From NCBI GenBank assembly GCA_910576775.1, contig CAJTJV010000006.1:1-64000 (forward strand): a DNA stretch of 64,000 bases, given 5' to 3'. Positions within the stretch are counted from its first letter, which is position 1, and each line of letters opens with the position of its first letter. This DNA comes from an uncultured Muribaculaceae bacterium. Its GTDB lineage: Bacteria; Bacteroidota; Bacteroidia; Bacteroidales; Muribaculaceae. Below, piece after piece: positions 44,185 to 53,248 of the stretch. Position numbers and translations under genes: made by a program. Under the pieces are notes generated by a model that did not search any database, was not told where the DNA came from, and worked only from the letters and a program-made list of their open reading frames with translations.

Positions 44185-44631
44185 TCAGAGTGTTTTGGCT
44201 GTTCCGCCGGCAGCCTCGATGGCGGCCTTGGCGGCTGCGGAGAACGCATTGGCTTCAACAGTCAGAGCCTGGCTCAGAGTGCCGTTTGCAAGCACCTTGG
44301 CAAGCTGGCCGCGACGGAGATAACCTGCCTGACGAAGGTCGTCGAGGCCGATTGTCTGAAGCTGGCGGGCTTCTGCGAGCTGAGCGATGAGATTGAGGTT
44401 TATAGCCTTGTATTCAACACGGTTGATATTCTTGAAACCGAATTTGGGCAGACGACGCTGGATAGGCATCTGGCCGCCTTCGAAACCGATTTTACGGCTG
44501 TAGCCGGAGCGCGACTTAGCACCCTTGTGACCGCGGGTCGATGTTCCGCCCTTGCCGGAGCCGGGGCCACGGCCGATGCGGGTTTTACGTTGTACTGAGC
44601 CGACTGCGGGTTGTAAATTACTGAGGTCCAT
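44185..44631 (-). CDS. rplO: Ribosomal protein uL15
   Basis: A 148-residue large-subunit protein with the N-terminal glycine-rich RIGRGPGSGKGGTSTRGHKG and the later FKNINRVEYKAINLNL segment. The ATG ending at 44631 (MDLSNLQPAVGS) is the start; a TTG codon two residues upstream gives no extra homology. Located between rpmD and secY. Confidence 0.96.
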   Translation of the reverse strand: MDLSNLQPAVGSVQRKTRIGRGPGSGKGGTSTRGHKGAKSRSGYSRKIGFEGGQMPIQRRLPKFGFKNINRVEYKAINLNLIAQLAEARQLQTIGLDDLRQAGYLRRGQLAKVLANGTLSQALTVEANAFSAAAKAAIEAAGGTAKTL

Positions 44632-44644
44632 TTTCAATGTGAGT

Positions 44645-44824
44645 TTATGCGTTGGTCACCTCTACAAGATGACGGACTTTGTTTACCATTCCCATCACGG
44701 AAGGAGTGTCCTCCTTAACTACTGTGTGGTTCATTTTTTTGAGACCGAGAGCGTCGAGAGTGCGCTTCTGCACTGCGGGACAATTGATGCGGCTCTTTAT
44801 CTGTTTGATTTTGATCTGTGCCAT
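44645..44824 (-). CDS. rpmD: Ribosomal protein uL30
   Basis: A 59-residue protein read directly from the minus strand (MAQIKIKQIKSRINC...VRHLVEVTNA). It carries the typical IKQIKSRIN opening and the LGLKKMNHTV block. It is too short for usual ORF cutoffs but lies exactly where uL30 belongs, between rpsE (12 bp) and rplO (13 bp). Confidence 0.93.
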   Translation of the reverse strand: MAQIKIKQIKSRINCPAVQKRTLDALGLKKMNHTVVKEDTPSVMGMVNKVRHLVEVTNA

Positions 44825-44836
44825 AGATATTAAAGC

Positions 44837-45355
44837 TTAGCCTTTGAACACTTTTTCTACCGATACGCCGCGGTTCTGGGCTACAATAGCGGGTGAGCGC
44901 ATCTCGTCGAGAGCGGCGATTGTAGCCTTGACAAGGTTGTGGGGATTCGACGAACCCTTGCTCTTTGCCAGCACGTCGGTAACACCTACACTCTCAAGGA
45001 CGGCACGCATAGCACCACCGGCCTTCACACCGGTACCGTGGGATGCGGGCTTGAGGATGATGCGCGAGCCACCGAACTTGGCAACCTGTTCGTGGGGAAT
45101 AGTGCCTTTGTGTACGGGGACACGGATAAGGTTTTTCTTCGCGGCCTCAACGCCCTTGGCGATTGCGGCCTGAACTTCGTTGGCTTTACCGAGACCCCAG
45201 CCTACTACACCGTCCTTGTTGCCTACGACAACGATGGCGGCAAAGGTGAACGTACGGCCACCTTTGGTTACTTTGGTTACACGGTTGATGGCTACCAGAC
45301 GTTCCTTGACGTCGAGGTCGCCTGTGTTTTTAACTCTATTGTTACGTTTAGCCAT
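44837..45355 (-). CDS. rpsE: Ribosomal protein uS5
   Basis: A 172-residue small-subunit protein important for accuracy. The double-stranded RNA-binding-like N-domain includes LKERL-like VKERLVAINRVTKVTKGGR; FAAIVVVGNKDGVVGWGLGK and GGSRIILKPASHGTGVKAGG follow. Length is normal. Between rplR and rpmD. Confidence 0.97.
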   Translation of the reverse strand: MAKRNNRVKNTGDLDVKERLVAINRVTKVTKGGRTFTFAAIVVVGNKDGVVGWGLGKANEVQAAIAKGVEAAKKNLIRVPVHKGTIPHEQVAKFGGSRIILKPASHGTGVKAGGAMRAVLESVGVTDVLAKSKGSSNPHNLVKATIAALDEMRSPAIVAQNRGVSVEKVFKG

Positions 45356-45363
45356 AGTAGGAA

Positions 45364-45708
45364 TCAGAATTTGAGGCCGGCGGTGCGAGCAGCGTCAGCC
45401 AGGGATTTAACACGGCCGTGGAAGAGATAACCGTTACGGTCGAACACTACCTCGGTGATACCGGCCTCGAGGGCCTTGGCAGCGATAGCGGCGCCTACGG
45501 CGGCGGCTATCTCGCATTTTGTGCCTTTCTGGTCCAGACCTTTGGACGAACCCGAAACGAGGGTGCGGCCGGCAAGGTCGTCGATGAGCTGCACGTAAAT
45601 CTGCTTGTTGCTGCGGAACACTGTCATGCGCGGACGTTCGGCGGTACCGGATATTCTGCCGCGGATGCGTGTCTTGATTTTATTGCGTCTTTCTATCTTT
45701 GAAATCAT
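45364..45708 (-). CDS. rplR: Ribosomal protein uL18
   Basis: A 114-residue 5S rRNA-binding protein with RGRISGTAERPRMTVFRSN near the start and VFDRNGYLFHGRVKSLADAA at the end. Located between rplF and rpsE. Confidence 0.97.
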   Translation of the reverse strand: MISKIERRNKIKTRIRGRISGTAERPRMTVFRSNKQIYVQLIDDLAGRTLVSGSSKGLDQKGTKCEIAAAVGAAIAAKALEAGITEVVFDRNGYLFHGRVKSLADAARTAGLKF

Positions 45709-45726
45709 GGTTGCCTGCTAATTAGG

Positions 45727-46287
45727 TTATTTGGCACCGGCCTTCTTGCCGGACTTGCGGCGGATAATTTCGCCGACAAACTTGATACCTTTGCCCTTGT
45801 AGGGTTCGGGCTTGCGGAGGGAGCGGATTTTGGCGCAAACCTGGCCGAGAAGCTGCTTGTCGCGGCTTTCAAGGATTATCAGGGGATTCTTGTTGCGTTC
45901 GCTCTTGGCTTCTACGCTTACTTCGGGCGGAAGCTTGATATATGTTGCGTGGGAGTAGCCCAGAGAGAGCTCGAGCACCTGGCCGGTGGCAGTTGCACGG
46001 TAGCCCACACCTACTAATTCCATTTCCTTGTGGTAACGCTTGTGAACGCCTTCTACCATGTTGTGGATAAGAGCGCGGTAGAGACCGTGCTGTGCGCGGT
46101 GCTCGCGATCGTCGCTCGGACGGGTGATAACGATGTGGTTGTTCTCCACTTTGACGGTAAGATCGGGATTCACTTTCTGGCTCATTTCGCCGTGCGTACC
46201 CTTTACGGTCACTGTGTTGGTCTTCTCATCAACCGTTACCGTAACTCCTGCGGGGATTTCGATGGGAGCTTTGCCTATTCTTGACAT
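45727..46287 (-). CDS. rplF: Ribosomal protein uL6
   Basis: A 186-residue two-domain protein near the sarcin-ricin loop. It starts MSRIGKAPIEIPAGVTV and ends with the conserved EPYKGKGIKFVGEIIRRKSG block. Between rpsH and rplR. Confidence 0.97.
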   Translation of the reverse strand: MSRIGKAPIEIPAGVTVTVDEKTNTVTVKGTHGEMSQKVNPDLTVKVENNHIVITRPSDDREHRAQHGLYRALIHNMVEGVHKRYHKEMELVGVGYRATATGQVLELSLGYSHATYIKLPPEVSVEAKSERNKNPLIILESRDKQLLGQVCAKIRSLRKPEPYKGKGIKFVGEIIRRKSGKKAGAK

Positions 46288-46308
46288 AATCTTGTGGTTT
46301 TAGGTTGA

Positions 46309-46710
46309 TTAATATACGTAGCACAGTACTTCGCCGCCAATCTTGAGGTCGGCAGCCTGCTTGTTTGTCATTACGCCCTGCGATGTGCTGAGGATTGCCA
46401 CACCGAGGCCGTTGAGCACACGGGGCATATCCTTGTAACCGGTGTACTGGCGAAGGCCCGGACGCGATACGCGCTTGAGGCCCTTGATGGCGTTCACACG
46501 GTCGACGGGGTCGTACTTGAGGGCGATCTTGATAGTGCCCTGGGGGGTATTGTCTCCTTCAACGAATTTATAGTTGAGGATATAGCCCTGTTCGAAGAGA
46601 ATCTTCGTGATTTCTTTCTTCAAGTTTGAGGCGGGAACCTCCACTACGCGGTGGTTGGCTTTGATAGCGTTCCTCAATCTTGTAAGGTAATCTGCTATAG
46701 GATCTGTCAT
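46309..46710 (-). CDS. rpsH: Ribosomal protein uS8
   Basis: A 133-residue 16S rRNA-binding protein. It starts TDPIADYLTRLRNAIKANHR and ends with GLGVAILSTSQGVMTNKQA, the family signature. In E. coli S8 represses the spc operon; whether that holds here is unknown. A 114-bp gap separates it from rpsN. Confidence 0.97.
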   Translation of the reverse strand: MTDPIADYLTRLRNAIKANHRVVEVPASNLKKEITKILFEQGYILNYKFVEGDNTPQGTIKIALKYDPVDRVNAIKGLKRVSRPGLRQYTGYKDMPRVLNGLGVAILSTSQGVMTNKQAADLKIGGEVLCYVY

Positions 46711-46824
46711 TTTGTTTTCTGTTAAATTGATTGGGCCGTACTGCCCAACAATATTTAAATCTCTCGTTTGGGACCGGCAATCTCGGCTATTGCCGATTGC
46801 AGGCGCCCGGTAGGGGACTTCGGG

Positions 46825-47142
46825 TTACCAGCTTGCTTTCTTGACACCCGGGATAAGACCTGCCGAAGCCATCTCGCGGAACTGGATACGCGAAAGGCCG
46901 AAGGCGCGCATGTAGCCTTTGGGACGGCCTGTGATGGTGCAGCGGTTGTGCTTGCGGATAGGCGATGCGTTCTTGGGGAGCTTCTGAAGCTTCTGCGCTG
47001 CCTCATAGGCAGCAGCGAGAGCCTCTTCGGTACCTTCGCAGCCGGCATTTACGATTTTCTTGAGGGCTGCGCGGCGCTCGGCATACTTGGCAACCAGACG
47101 TGCGCGCTTCACCTCGCGGGCTTTCATTGATTCTTTAGCCAT
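46825..47142 (-). CDS. rpsN: Ribosomal protein uS14, zinc-independent form
   Basis: A 105-residue protein of the longer zinc-independent type: no CxxC pairs, with NRCTITGRPKGYMRAFGLSR as the RNA-binding signature and a longer N-terminal helical part (MKAREVKRARLVAKYAERR). It lies between rplE (5 bp) and rpsH. Confidence 0.94.
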   Translation of the reverse strand: MAKESMKAREVKRARLVAKYAERRAALKKIVNAGCEGTEEALAAAYEAAQKLQKLPKNASPIRKHNRCTITGRPKGYMRAFGLSRIQFREMASAGLIPGVKKASW

Positions 47143-47147
47143 ACTGA

Positions 47148-47696
47148 TCAGTTTTTAGCGTTCTTGAAGGGGAGGCCGAAAGCTTTGAGGAGCGCGTAGC
47201 CTTCTTCGTCGGTGGGTGCTGATGTCACGAAAGTGATGTTCATACCCATGAGCTTGTTGATATTGTCGATATTGATTTCGGGGAAGATGATCTGCTCAGT
47301 GATGCCGAGGGTGTAGTTGCCGCGGCCGTCGAGCTTGCTTTCGATACCCTTGAAATCGCGGATACGGGGAAGAGCCACGCGTACCAGTCGTTCGAGGAAT
47401 TCGTACATTTTCTCGCGGCGGAGTGTCACACGTACGCCGACGGGCATTTTCTTACGGAGCTTGAAATTGGAGATATCTTTCTTCGAGAGTGTGGCTACGG
47501 CTTTCTGGCCGGTGATGGCGGTGAGCTCGGCAATGGCTGTTTCGATGAGCTTCTTGTCCTGAGTGGCCTCGCCGATACCCTGGTTGATGACAATCTTCTC
47601 AAGGCGGGGTACCTGCATCACTGTCGAATATTTGAACTGTTTCTCCAGTTCAGGAACAATGCGCTCCTTATAGTCTTTTTGCAGTGTTGTAACCAT
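47148..47696 (-). CDS. rplE: Ribosomal protein uL5
   Basis: A 182-residue 5S rRNA- and tRNA-contacting protein. It has KDYKERIVPELEKQFKYS near the N-terminus, VTLRREKMYEFLERLVRVAL in the middle and DNINKLMGMNITFVT near the end. It is 2 bp downstream of rplX. Confidence 0.97.
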   Translation of the reverse strand: MVTTLQKDYKERIVPELEKQFKYSTVMQVPRLEKIVINQGIGEATQDKKLIETAIAELTAITGQKAVATLSKKDISNFKLRKKMPVGVRVTLRREKMYEFLERLVRVALPRIRDFKGIESKLDGRGNYTLGITEQIIFPEINIDNINKLMGMNITFVTSAPTDEEGYALLKAFGLPFKNAKN

Positions 47697-47698
47697 TA

Positions 47699-48013
47699 TT
47701 AGATTTCCTGATTGGATTTTTTAGAAATGCGTACAACCTTGCCGTTCTCACGCTTGATGGCAATGCGTGTTGGCTTGCCGCTCTTGGGGTCGACCAGGTT
47801 GAGGTTGGAGATATGTATGGGGGCTTCTTTCTTTACGAGGCCTCCCTGAGGATACTGTGCAGTGGGCTTTGTGGCCTTGGTAACCATGTTGATGCCCTCT
47901 ACGATGGCGCGGTTCTTGTCGCGGAGCACCTGGAGCACACGGCCGGTCTTGCCTTTGTCCTCTCCGGCGAGCACGTAGACGTTGTCGCCTTTTTTGATAC
48001 GTATTTTGCTCAT
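47699..48013 (-). CDS. rplX: Ribosomal protein uL24
   Basis: A 104-residue early-assembly protein with a KOW domain (RIKKGDNVYVLAGEDKGKTG). It follows rplN by 12 bp. Confidence 0.97.
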   Translation of the reverse strand: MSKIRIKKGDNVYVLAGEDKGKTGRVLQVLRDKNRAIVEGINMVTKATKPTAQYPQGGLVKKEAPIHISNLNLVDPKSGKPTRIAIKRENGKVVRISKKSNQEI

Positions 48014-48025
48014 TGCTGAAAGGTC

Positions 48026-48391
48026 TTAGAGCACTTCGGGTGCAAGTGAAACAATCTTCATGTTTTTAGCGCGGAGCTCGCGGGCCACGGGGCCGAAAAT
48101 ACGGGTGCCGCGGAGCTCGCCGTCGTTCTTGAGAAGAACGCAGGCGTTATCGTCGAAACGGATATAGCTGCCGTCGGGACGACGCACTTCTTTCTTTGTG
48201 CGCACTACCATGGCACGCGATACGGTGCCTTTCTTGACGTCGGAGCCGGGGATTGCGTTCTTTACGGTAACGACGATGATGTCGCCCACCGACGCATAGC
48301 GGCGGCCTGTGCCTCCGAGCACGTGGATGCACAGGGCTTCCTTGGCTCCGGAGTTGTCGGCAACGGTGAGACGTGATTCAGTCTGTATCAT
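48026..48391 (-). CDS. rplN: Ribosomal protein uL14
   Basis: A 121-residue protein at the subunit interface: IQTESRLTVADNSGAKEALC at the start, IFGPVARELRAKNMKIVSLA at the end. It follows rpsQ by 2 bp. Confidence 0.97.
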   Translation of the reverse strand: MIQTESRLTVADNSGAKEALCIHVLGGTGRRYASVGDIIVVTVKNAIPGSDVKKGTVSRAMVVRTKKEVRRPDGSYIRFDDNACVLLKNDGELRGTRIFGPVARELRAKNMKIVSLAPEVL

Positions 48392-48393
48392 TG

Positions 48394-48654
48394 TTACTTA
48401 ACTTTTTCGATAATTTCTACTAATCTCCAGCGTTTTGTCTTGCTGAGAGGGCGAGTTTCCATCAGACGTACGGTATCGCCTACAGAGCATTCGTTGTTTT
48501 CGTCATGAGCATGATATTTCTTGCTCTTGTTGACGAACTTGCCGTAGATGGGATGTTTCTCCTTCCAGCGTACGGTGACGGTGATGGTCTTGTCGCCTTT
48601 GTTGCTGGAAACGATGCCGATGCGCTCTTTGCGTAAATTGCGTGTTTCTTCCAT
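48394..48654 (-). CDS. rpsQ: Ribosomal protein uS17
   Basis: An 86-residue OB-fold primary binder of 16S rRNA, with RKERIGIVSSNKGDKTITV and CSVGDTVRLMETRPLSKTKR. It follows rpmC by 11 bp. Confidence 0.97.
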   Translation of the reverse strand: MEETRNLRKERIGIVSSNKGDKTITVTVRWKEKHPIYGKFVNKSKKYHAHDENNECSVGDTVRLMETRPLSKTKRWRLVEIIEKVK

Positions 48655-48665
48655 AGTTCGGAGGC

Positions 48666-48863
48666 TTATTTATTTGTGAGTTCGCGGCGGCGCAGCTCGG
48701 TTTTCACACGTGCTATCATGCGGCGGTCGGCCGTGAGCTGGGCGGGGTTGTCCAGAGGGCTTACTGCGTGGTTCATGCGTGCCTGCAGATATTCTTTTTC
48801 CATCTGCTGGAGACGTTCGGCCAGGTCGGCGGTCGCCATTTCGCGGATTTCTTCTTTTTTCAT
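48666..48863 (-). CDS. rpmC: Ribosomal protein uL29
   Basis: A 65-residue helical hairpin protein at the exit tunnel (EIREMATADLAERLQQMEKE, ARVKTELRRREL). It follows rplP by 7 bp. Confidence 0.95.
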   Translation of the reverse strand: MKKEEIREMATADLAERLQQMEKEYLQARMNHAVSPLDNPAQLTADRRMIARVKTELRRRELTNK

Positions 48864-48870
48864 AGTTCAA

Positions 48871-49302
48871 TTACACGTTTTGGGTGGGATCATAGTCGCG
48901 GCGGACAACGAACTTTGTTACCACGGGAAGCTTCTGGGCTGCCAGACGGAGCGCTTCCTTGGCGATGTCGTAGCTTACGCCTTCTACCTCGATGATGATG
49001 CGGCCCGGGGTTACAGGTGCCACGAAGCCTTCGGGGCTACCTTTACCTTTACCCATTCGGACGTCGGCAGGCTTGCGGGTGATGGGCTTGTCGGGGAAAA
49101 TTCGGATCCAGATCTGACCCTGGCGCTGCATATAACGTGTCACCGCGATACGTGCTGCCTCGATCTGACGGCCTGTAATCCACTTTGTCTCAAGTGTCTT
49201 GATGCCGAAGGAACCGAAAGCAAGCTGATTGCCGCGCTGGGCGTTGCCCTTCTGGCGGCCTTTCTGCATGCGGCGGAATTTAGTTTTCTTAGGCTGTAAC
49301 AT
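48871..49302 (-). CDS. rplP: Ribosomal protein uL16
   Basis: A 143-residue protein by the peptidyl-transferase centre. It starts MLQPKKTKFRRMQKGRQKG and has RIFPDKPITRKPADVRMGKG and GFVAPVTPGRIIIEVEGVS. It follows rpsC by 22 bp. Confidence 0.97.
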   Translation of the reverse strand: MLQPKKTKFRRMQKGRQKGNAQRGNQLAFGSFGIKTLETKWITGRQIEAARIAVTRYMQRQGQIWIRIFPDKPITRKPADVRMGKGKGSPEGFVAPVTPGRIIIEVEGVSYDIAKEALRLAAQKLPVVTKFVVRRDYDPTQNV

Positions 49303-49324
49303 TGTTTATAGCTTTGCGGAATTT

Positions 49325-50059
49325 TTAACGGTTGTTTTTCGAAGCCCTGAAGCCGCCGCGACGTTCACGCGGTCCTTTACCGGCAGGACGGCCTTCTTTC
49401 TGATTGTTTGTGAAGGAGGGAGCCAGGTCGCGCTTGCCGTAGACCTCGCCGCGGCAAATCCATACCTTTACACCTACAACACCTACTTTTGTGTGTGCCT
49501 CTACCAGAGCGTAGTCGATGTCGGCACGGAGGGTGTGCAGAGGTGTGCGGCCTTCCTTGAACATTTCCGAGCGAGCCATTTCAGCACCGTTGAGACGGCC
49601 GCTGACCTGAATCTTGACGCCCTCGGCACCTGCGCGCATTGTCGAAGCGACAGCCATCTTCACGGCGCGGCGGTAAGCCACCTTGCCTTCAATCTGGCGT
49701 GCGATGTTCGAAGCGACAATCTCGGCGTCGAGTTCCGGACGCTTCAGCTCGTAGATATTGATCTGTACGTCCTTGTCGGTGATTTTCTTGAGCTCTTCCT
49801 TGAGCTTCTCCACTTCCTGTCCGCCGGGGCCGATGATCTTGCCCGGACGCGAAGTGCAGACGGTGATTGTGATGAGCTTGAGCGTGCGCTCGATAACGAT
49901 ACGCGAGACACTGCTGTTGGCCAGGCGCACGTTGAGGTATTCACGGAGTTTGTAATCTTCGAGAATATTGTCGGGGTATTTGCCTTTTTCGGACCAGTTG
50001 GAGTCCCAGCCACGAATAACGCCCAGGCGATTGCTGATAGGATTTACTTTCTGACCCAT
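49325..50059 (-). CDS. rpsC: Ribosomal protein uS3
   Basis: A 244-residue mRNA-entry-site protein with a KH domain (GRPGKIIGPGGQEVEKLKEE type; seen as RPGKIIGPGGQEVEKLK) and the C-terminal VWICRGEVYGKRDL block. The C-terminal Arg/Gly-rich extension (GRPAGKGPRERRGGFRA) is longer than in E. coli, as usual in Bacteroidota. It follows rplV by 3 bp. Confidence 0.97.
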   Translation of the reverse strand: MGQKVNPISNRLGVIRGWDSNWSEKGKYPDNILEDYKLREYLNVRLANSSVSRIVIERTLKLITITVCTSRPGKIIGPGGQEVEKLKEELKKITDKDVQINIYELKRPELDAEIVASNIARQIEGKVAYRRAVKMAVASTMRAGAEGVKIQVSGRLNGAEMARSEMFKEGRTPLHTLRADIDYALVEAHTKVGVVGVKVWICRGEVYGKRDLAPSFTNNQKEGRPAGKGPRERRGGFRASKNNR

Positions 50060-50062
50060 TGT

Positions 50063-50476
50063 TTATGCCTCGGTATTGTTTTTGTTTTCAATAGTGTCGA
50101 CCACCACGGTGACGTGGTTGGCGCGCTTGCGGATGCGGTAGCCGCGACCCTGGGGGGCTGTGCGGAGGCGCTTGAGCATGGGCGCGCAGTTGACGTAGAT
50201 AGTGGATATATAGAGCTGGCCTGCATCGGCTTTCTGCTCGTTTTTCTGTTCCCAGTTGGCGAGGGCGGAGCGCACGAGTTTTTCAAGACGTGCGGCGGCC
50301 TCCTTGTTGGAGAACTTGAGGATGCCCAGGGCGCGGAACACTTCTTTGCCGCGTACCATGTCGGCAACCAGACGCATCTTGCGGGGGGATGTGGGTACGT
50401 TGGTGAGTTTTGCGAACGCTATGTTGCGCTGCTCCTCCTTGCGTCGATTGGCTGATAATCGTTTTCTTTCACCCAT
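50063..50476 (-). CDS. rplV: Ribosomal protein uL22
   Basis: A 137-residue exit-tunnel protein: LTNVPTSPRKMRLVADMVRG at the N-terminus and PQGRGYRIRKRANHVTVVV, the tunnel-loop side, at the C-terminus. It lies 44 bp after rpsS. Confidence 0.97.
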   Translation of the reverse strand: MGERKRLSANRRKEEQRNIAFAKLTNVPTSPRKMRLVADMVRGKEVFRALGILKFSNKEAAARLEKLVRSALANWEQKNEQKADAGQLYISTIYVNCAPMLKRLRTAPQGRGYRIRKRANHVTVVVDTIENKNNTEA

Positions 50477-50520
50477 ATGTTTTTCGTCTTTATATTTGAT
50501 GATTAATGATTGTCAGGCCC

Positions 50521-50790
50521 TTATTTCTTCTTGTTACCGGCGTGGCCGCGGAAAGTGCGGGTGGGAGCGAACTCACCGAGCTTGTGGCCTACCATGTTTT
50601 CGGTTACGTACACGGGGATAAACTTGTTACCGTTGTGCACTGCGAAAGTATGACCCACGAACTCGGGGGCGATCATGGATGCGCGGCTCCAGGTCTTGAT
50701 GACATTCTTCTTGCCGGAGGCTTCCATGTCGGCCACTTTCTTTTCGAGCTTTACGCTGATGAAGGGACCTTTTTTTAATGAACGGCTCAT
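50521..50790 (-). CDS. rpsS: Ribosomal protein uS19
   Basis: An 89-residue head protein with MSRSLKKGPFISVKLEKKV and KFIPVYVTENMVGHKLGEFA. It follows rplB by 18 bp. Confidence 0.97.
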   Translation of the reverse strand: MSRSLKKGPFISVKLEKKVADMEASGKKNVIKTWSRASMIAPEFVGHTFAVHNGNKFIPVYVTENMVGHKLGEFAPTRTFRGHAGNKKK

Positions 50791-50808
50791 AATTGCTAAT
50801 TTATCAGA

Positions 50809-51639
50809 TTACTTCTTTTTCCTTCTCTCGATTATATACTTGTTCGAGTGCTTCTTGGGCGAGCGTGTCTTCAGACCCTTGCTGTAAAGACCCTTGCGCG
50901 AACGGGGATGGCCGCCGGATGCGCGACCCTCACCACCACCCATGGGGTGATCTACAGGGTTCATTACAACACCGCGGTTGTGAGGACGACGGCCTAGCCA
51001 ACGCGAACGGCCGGCTTTGCCGGACTGTTCGAGTGAGTGCTCGCTGTTGCCAACGGTACCAACGGTAGCCTTGCACTCGGCAAGTATCTTGCGAGTTTCG
51101 CCGGAAGGTAATTTGATGATGGCGTAGTTGCCTTCGCGGGATATGAGCTGGGCGAAAGTGCCTGCGGAGCGTGCCATGAAGGCACCCTGGCCGGGGCGCA
51201 GTTCGATGCAGTGGATGAGTGTACCTACAGGTATCTTGCTCAAAGGAAGAGCGTTTCCTACTTCGGGAGCGGCATCGGGGCCGCTGATGATTGTGGCGCC
51301 TACCTCAAGGCCGTTGGGGGCGATGATATATGCCTTGGCGCCGTCCACGTAGTAGAGAAGAGCGATGCGGGCCGAACGGTTGGGATCGTACTCGATCGAT
51401 TTTACTACTGCGGGGATTCCGTCGCGATTTCTCTTGAAGTCGATGATGCGGTATTTGCGCTTGTGGCCGCCACCCATGTAGCGGGCTGTGAGGTGGCCTT
51501 CATTGTTGCGGCCGCCGGTGGCACTTTTGCCGACTGTAAGAGATTTTTCCGGTGTGGTAGCAGTGATGGTTCCTTTGAACACACCGATAACTTTGTGACG
51601 CTGCCCAGGAGTTGTGGGCTTGAATTTTCTTACTGCCAT
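50809..51639 (-). CDS. rplB: Ribosomal protein uL2
   Basis: A 276-residue core protein needed for peptidyl transfer. The conserved GRNNEGHLTARYMGGGHKRK and the catalytic-region VMNPVDHPMGGGEGRASGG block (containing the essential His) are present. It follows rplW by 6 bp. Confidence 0.97.
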   Translation of the reverse strand: MAVRKFKPTTPGQRHKVIGVFKGTITATTPEKSLTVGKSATGGRNNEGHLTARYMGGGHKRKYRIIDFKRNRDGIPAVVKSIEYDPNRSARIALLYYVDGAKAYIIAPNGLEVGATIISGPDAAPEVGNALPLSKIPVGTLIHCIELRPGQGAFMARSAGTFAQLISREGNYAIIKLPSGETRKILAECKATVGTVGNSEHSLEQSGKAGRSRWLGRRPHNRGVVMNPVDHPMGGGEGRASGGHPRSRKGLYSKGLKTRSPKKHSNKYIIERRKKK

Positions 51640-51645
51640 TGTTGA

Positions 51646-51936
51646 TTAGATGTTGCTGAAGAATTCAATGGTTTCACCTTTGGCAACTGTGACATAAGCC
51701 TTTTTCCAGCGATTTGTCTTGCCGCGGAGAAGACCCGACTTAGTCCAGCGTGATTTGTTTTTGCCACGCATGATAGCCGTGTTGACGCTTTCCACCTTCA
51801 CGCCGTAAAGCTGCTCTACGAGAGCTTTGATCTGGTACTTGTTAGCGTCCGGCGAAACACAGAAAGTGTAGCAATTGCGCTTTTCGGAAAGCTTGGTTGC
51901 TCTTTCGGTGATAATGGGTTTTATAGAGATTTCCAT
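51646..51936 (-). CDS. rplW: Ribosomal protein uL23
   Basis: A 96-residue exit-site protein that docks SRP and trigger factor (IKPIITERATKLSEKRNCYT, VNTAIMRGKNKSRWTKSGLL). Between rplD (18 bp) and rplB. Confidence 0.97.
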   Translation of the reverse strand: MEISIKPIITERATKLSEKRNCYTFCVSPDANKYQIKALVEQLYGVKVESVNTAIMRGKNKSRWTKSGLLRGKTNRWKKAYVTVAKGETIEFFSNI

Positions 51937-51954
51937 AATTGTACTGGTGGAGCG

Positions 51955-52575
51955 TTAGAGTTTGTTGATAACTTCGACGCTACCTTCGGTAAGAAGGAGT
52001 GCGTTGTTGTTGAGCACGGCGTAGGTGTTCAGGTCGGTAGCTGACATCAGCTTGGCACCGGGAACATTGCGCATCGACAGATATACATTCTCGTTCTTCT
52101 CGACAGCCACGAGGAGCACTTTCTTGCCTTCGAGCTTGAGGCTCTTTTCAAAGGCAACGAAATCCTTGGTCTTGGGAGCTTCGAAAACAGGTTCTTCGAT
52201 AACGATGATTTCACCGGCTGCTGCCTTTACACTCAGAGCCGAACGGCGCGCGAGATCTTTGAGCTTGCGGTTGAGCTTGAAACGGTAGTCGCGGGGCTTG
52301 GGACCGAATACGCGTCCGCCGCCTACGAGTACCGGCGAGTTGATGTCGCCGATACGACTGCCGCCGCCACCCTTCTGCTTGTGGAGCTTGCGGGTCGAGC
52401 CGCTCACCTCGCTGCGTTCTTTTGATTTGTGAGTGCCCTGGCGCTGGTTGGCAAGGTATTGCTTAACGTCGAGATACAGGGCATGCTCGTTGGGTTCGAT
52501 AGCGAAAACCTCGTCGTTGAGGGTAACGCGACGGCCGGTGTCCTGGCCTTTCTGGTTGTAGACTGCGAGTTCCAT
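51955..52575 (-). CDS. rplD: Ribosomal protein uL4
   Basis: A 206-residue exit-tunnel protein. The tunnel-loop region STRKLHKQKGGGGSRIGDIN is clear; the N-terminus MELAVYNQKGQDTGRRV fixes the start at 52575, since the codons upstream overlap rplC. In E. coli L4 also represses its operon. Confidence 0.96.
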   Translation of the reverse strand: MELAVYNQKGQDTGRRVTLNDEVFAIEPNEHALYLDVKQYLANQRQGTHKSKERSEVSGSTRKLHKQKGGGGSRIGDINSPVLVGGGRVFGPKPRDYRFKLNRKLKDLARRSALSVKAAAGEIIVIEEPVFEAPKTKDFVAFEKSLKLEGKKVLLVAVEKNENVYLSMRNVPGAKLMSATDLNTYAVLNNNALLLTEGSVEVINKL

Positions 52576-52576
52576 G

Positions 52577-53194
52577 TTATTTCTCAATTAAGACGATTGA
52601 ACCTTTAGCTCCGGGAACAGAACCTTTGATCATGATGAGGTTGTGTTCGGGAATCACTTTGATAATCTGAAGGTTTTGAACGGTTACACGTTCGTTGCCC
52701 ATCTGGCCTGCCATGCGCATGCCCTTGAATACCTTTGCGGGGTAAGAGCAGGCACCTACAGAACCGGGAGCGCGCAGACGGTCATCCTGACCGTGGGTGC
52801 TCTGGCCGACGCCGCCGAAACCGTGACGCTTTACTACGCCCTGATAGCCTTTACCTTTACTGGTGCCGACAATGTCGACAAAGTCAGCTTCGGTGAAGAA
52901 GTCGGCGCCGATGGTGTCGCCGAGAGCGTACTGCGTACCAAATCCTTTGAACTCGGCCAAGTGTCTCTTGGGAGCTACTCCGGCTTTACGGAAATGGCCG
53001 AGCTCGGGCTGGGTGAGGTGCTTCTCCTTCTGGTCTTCGAAACCAAGCTGGAGAGCTTCGTAGCCGTCTTTCTCAGCTGTCTTAACCTGAGTAACCACGC
53101 AAGGACCTACTTCGATAACAGTGCACGGCACGTTACGGCCGTCGGCACTGAAAACGGATGTCATTCCGATTTTCTTTCCTATTAATCCTGGCAT
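52577..53194 (-). CDS. rplC: Ribosomal protein uL3
   Basis: A 205-residue protein reaching to the peptidyl-transferase centre. It starts MPGLIGKKIGMTSVFSADGR and has the central GKGYQGVVKRHGFGG and GMRMAGQMGNERVTVQNLQI blocks. It precedes rplD by 1 bp and follows rpsJ by 54 bp. Confidence 0.97.
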   Translation of the reverse strand: MPGLIGKKIGMTSVFSADGRNVPCTVIEVGPCVVTQVKTAEKDGYEALQLGFEDQKEKHLTQPELGHFRKAGVAPKRHLAEFKGFGTQYALGDTIGADFFTEADFVDIVGTSKGKGYQGVVKRHGFGGVGQSTHGQDDRLRAPGSVGACSYPAKVFKGMRMAGQMGNERVTVQNLQIIKVIPEHNLIMIKGSVPGAKGSIVLIEK

Positions 53195-53248
53195 TTCTCT
53201 GTTAATTTGATGTTTATTTTATTAATTGTGAGGTGCTTGTTTGTGTGC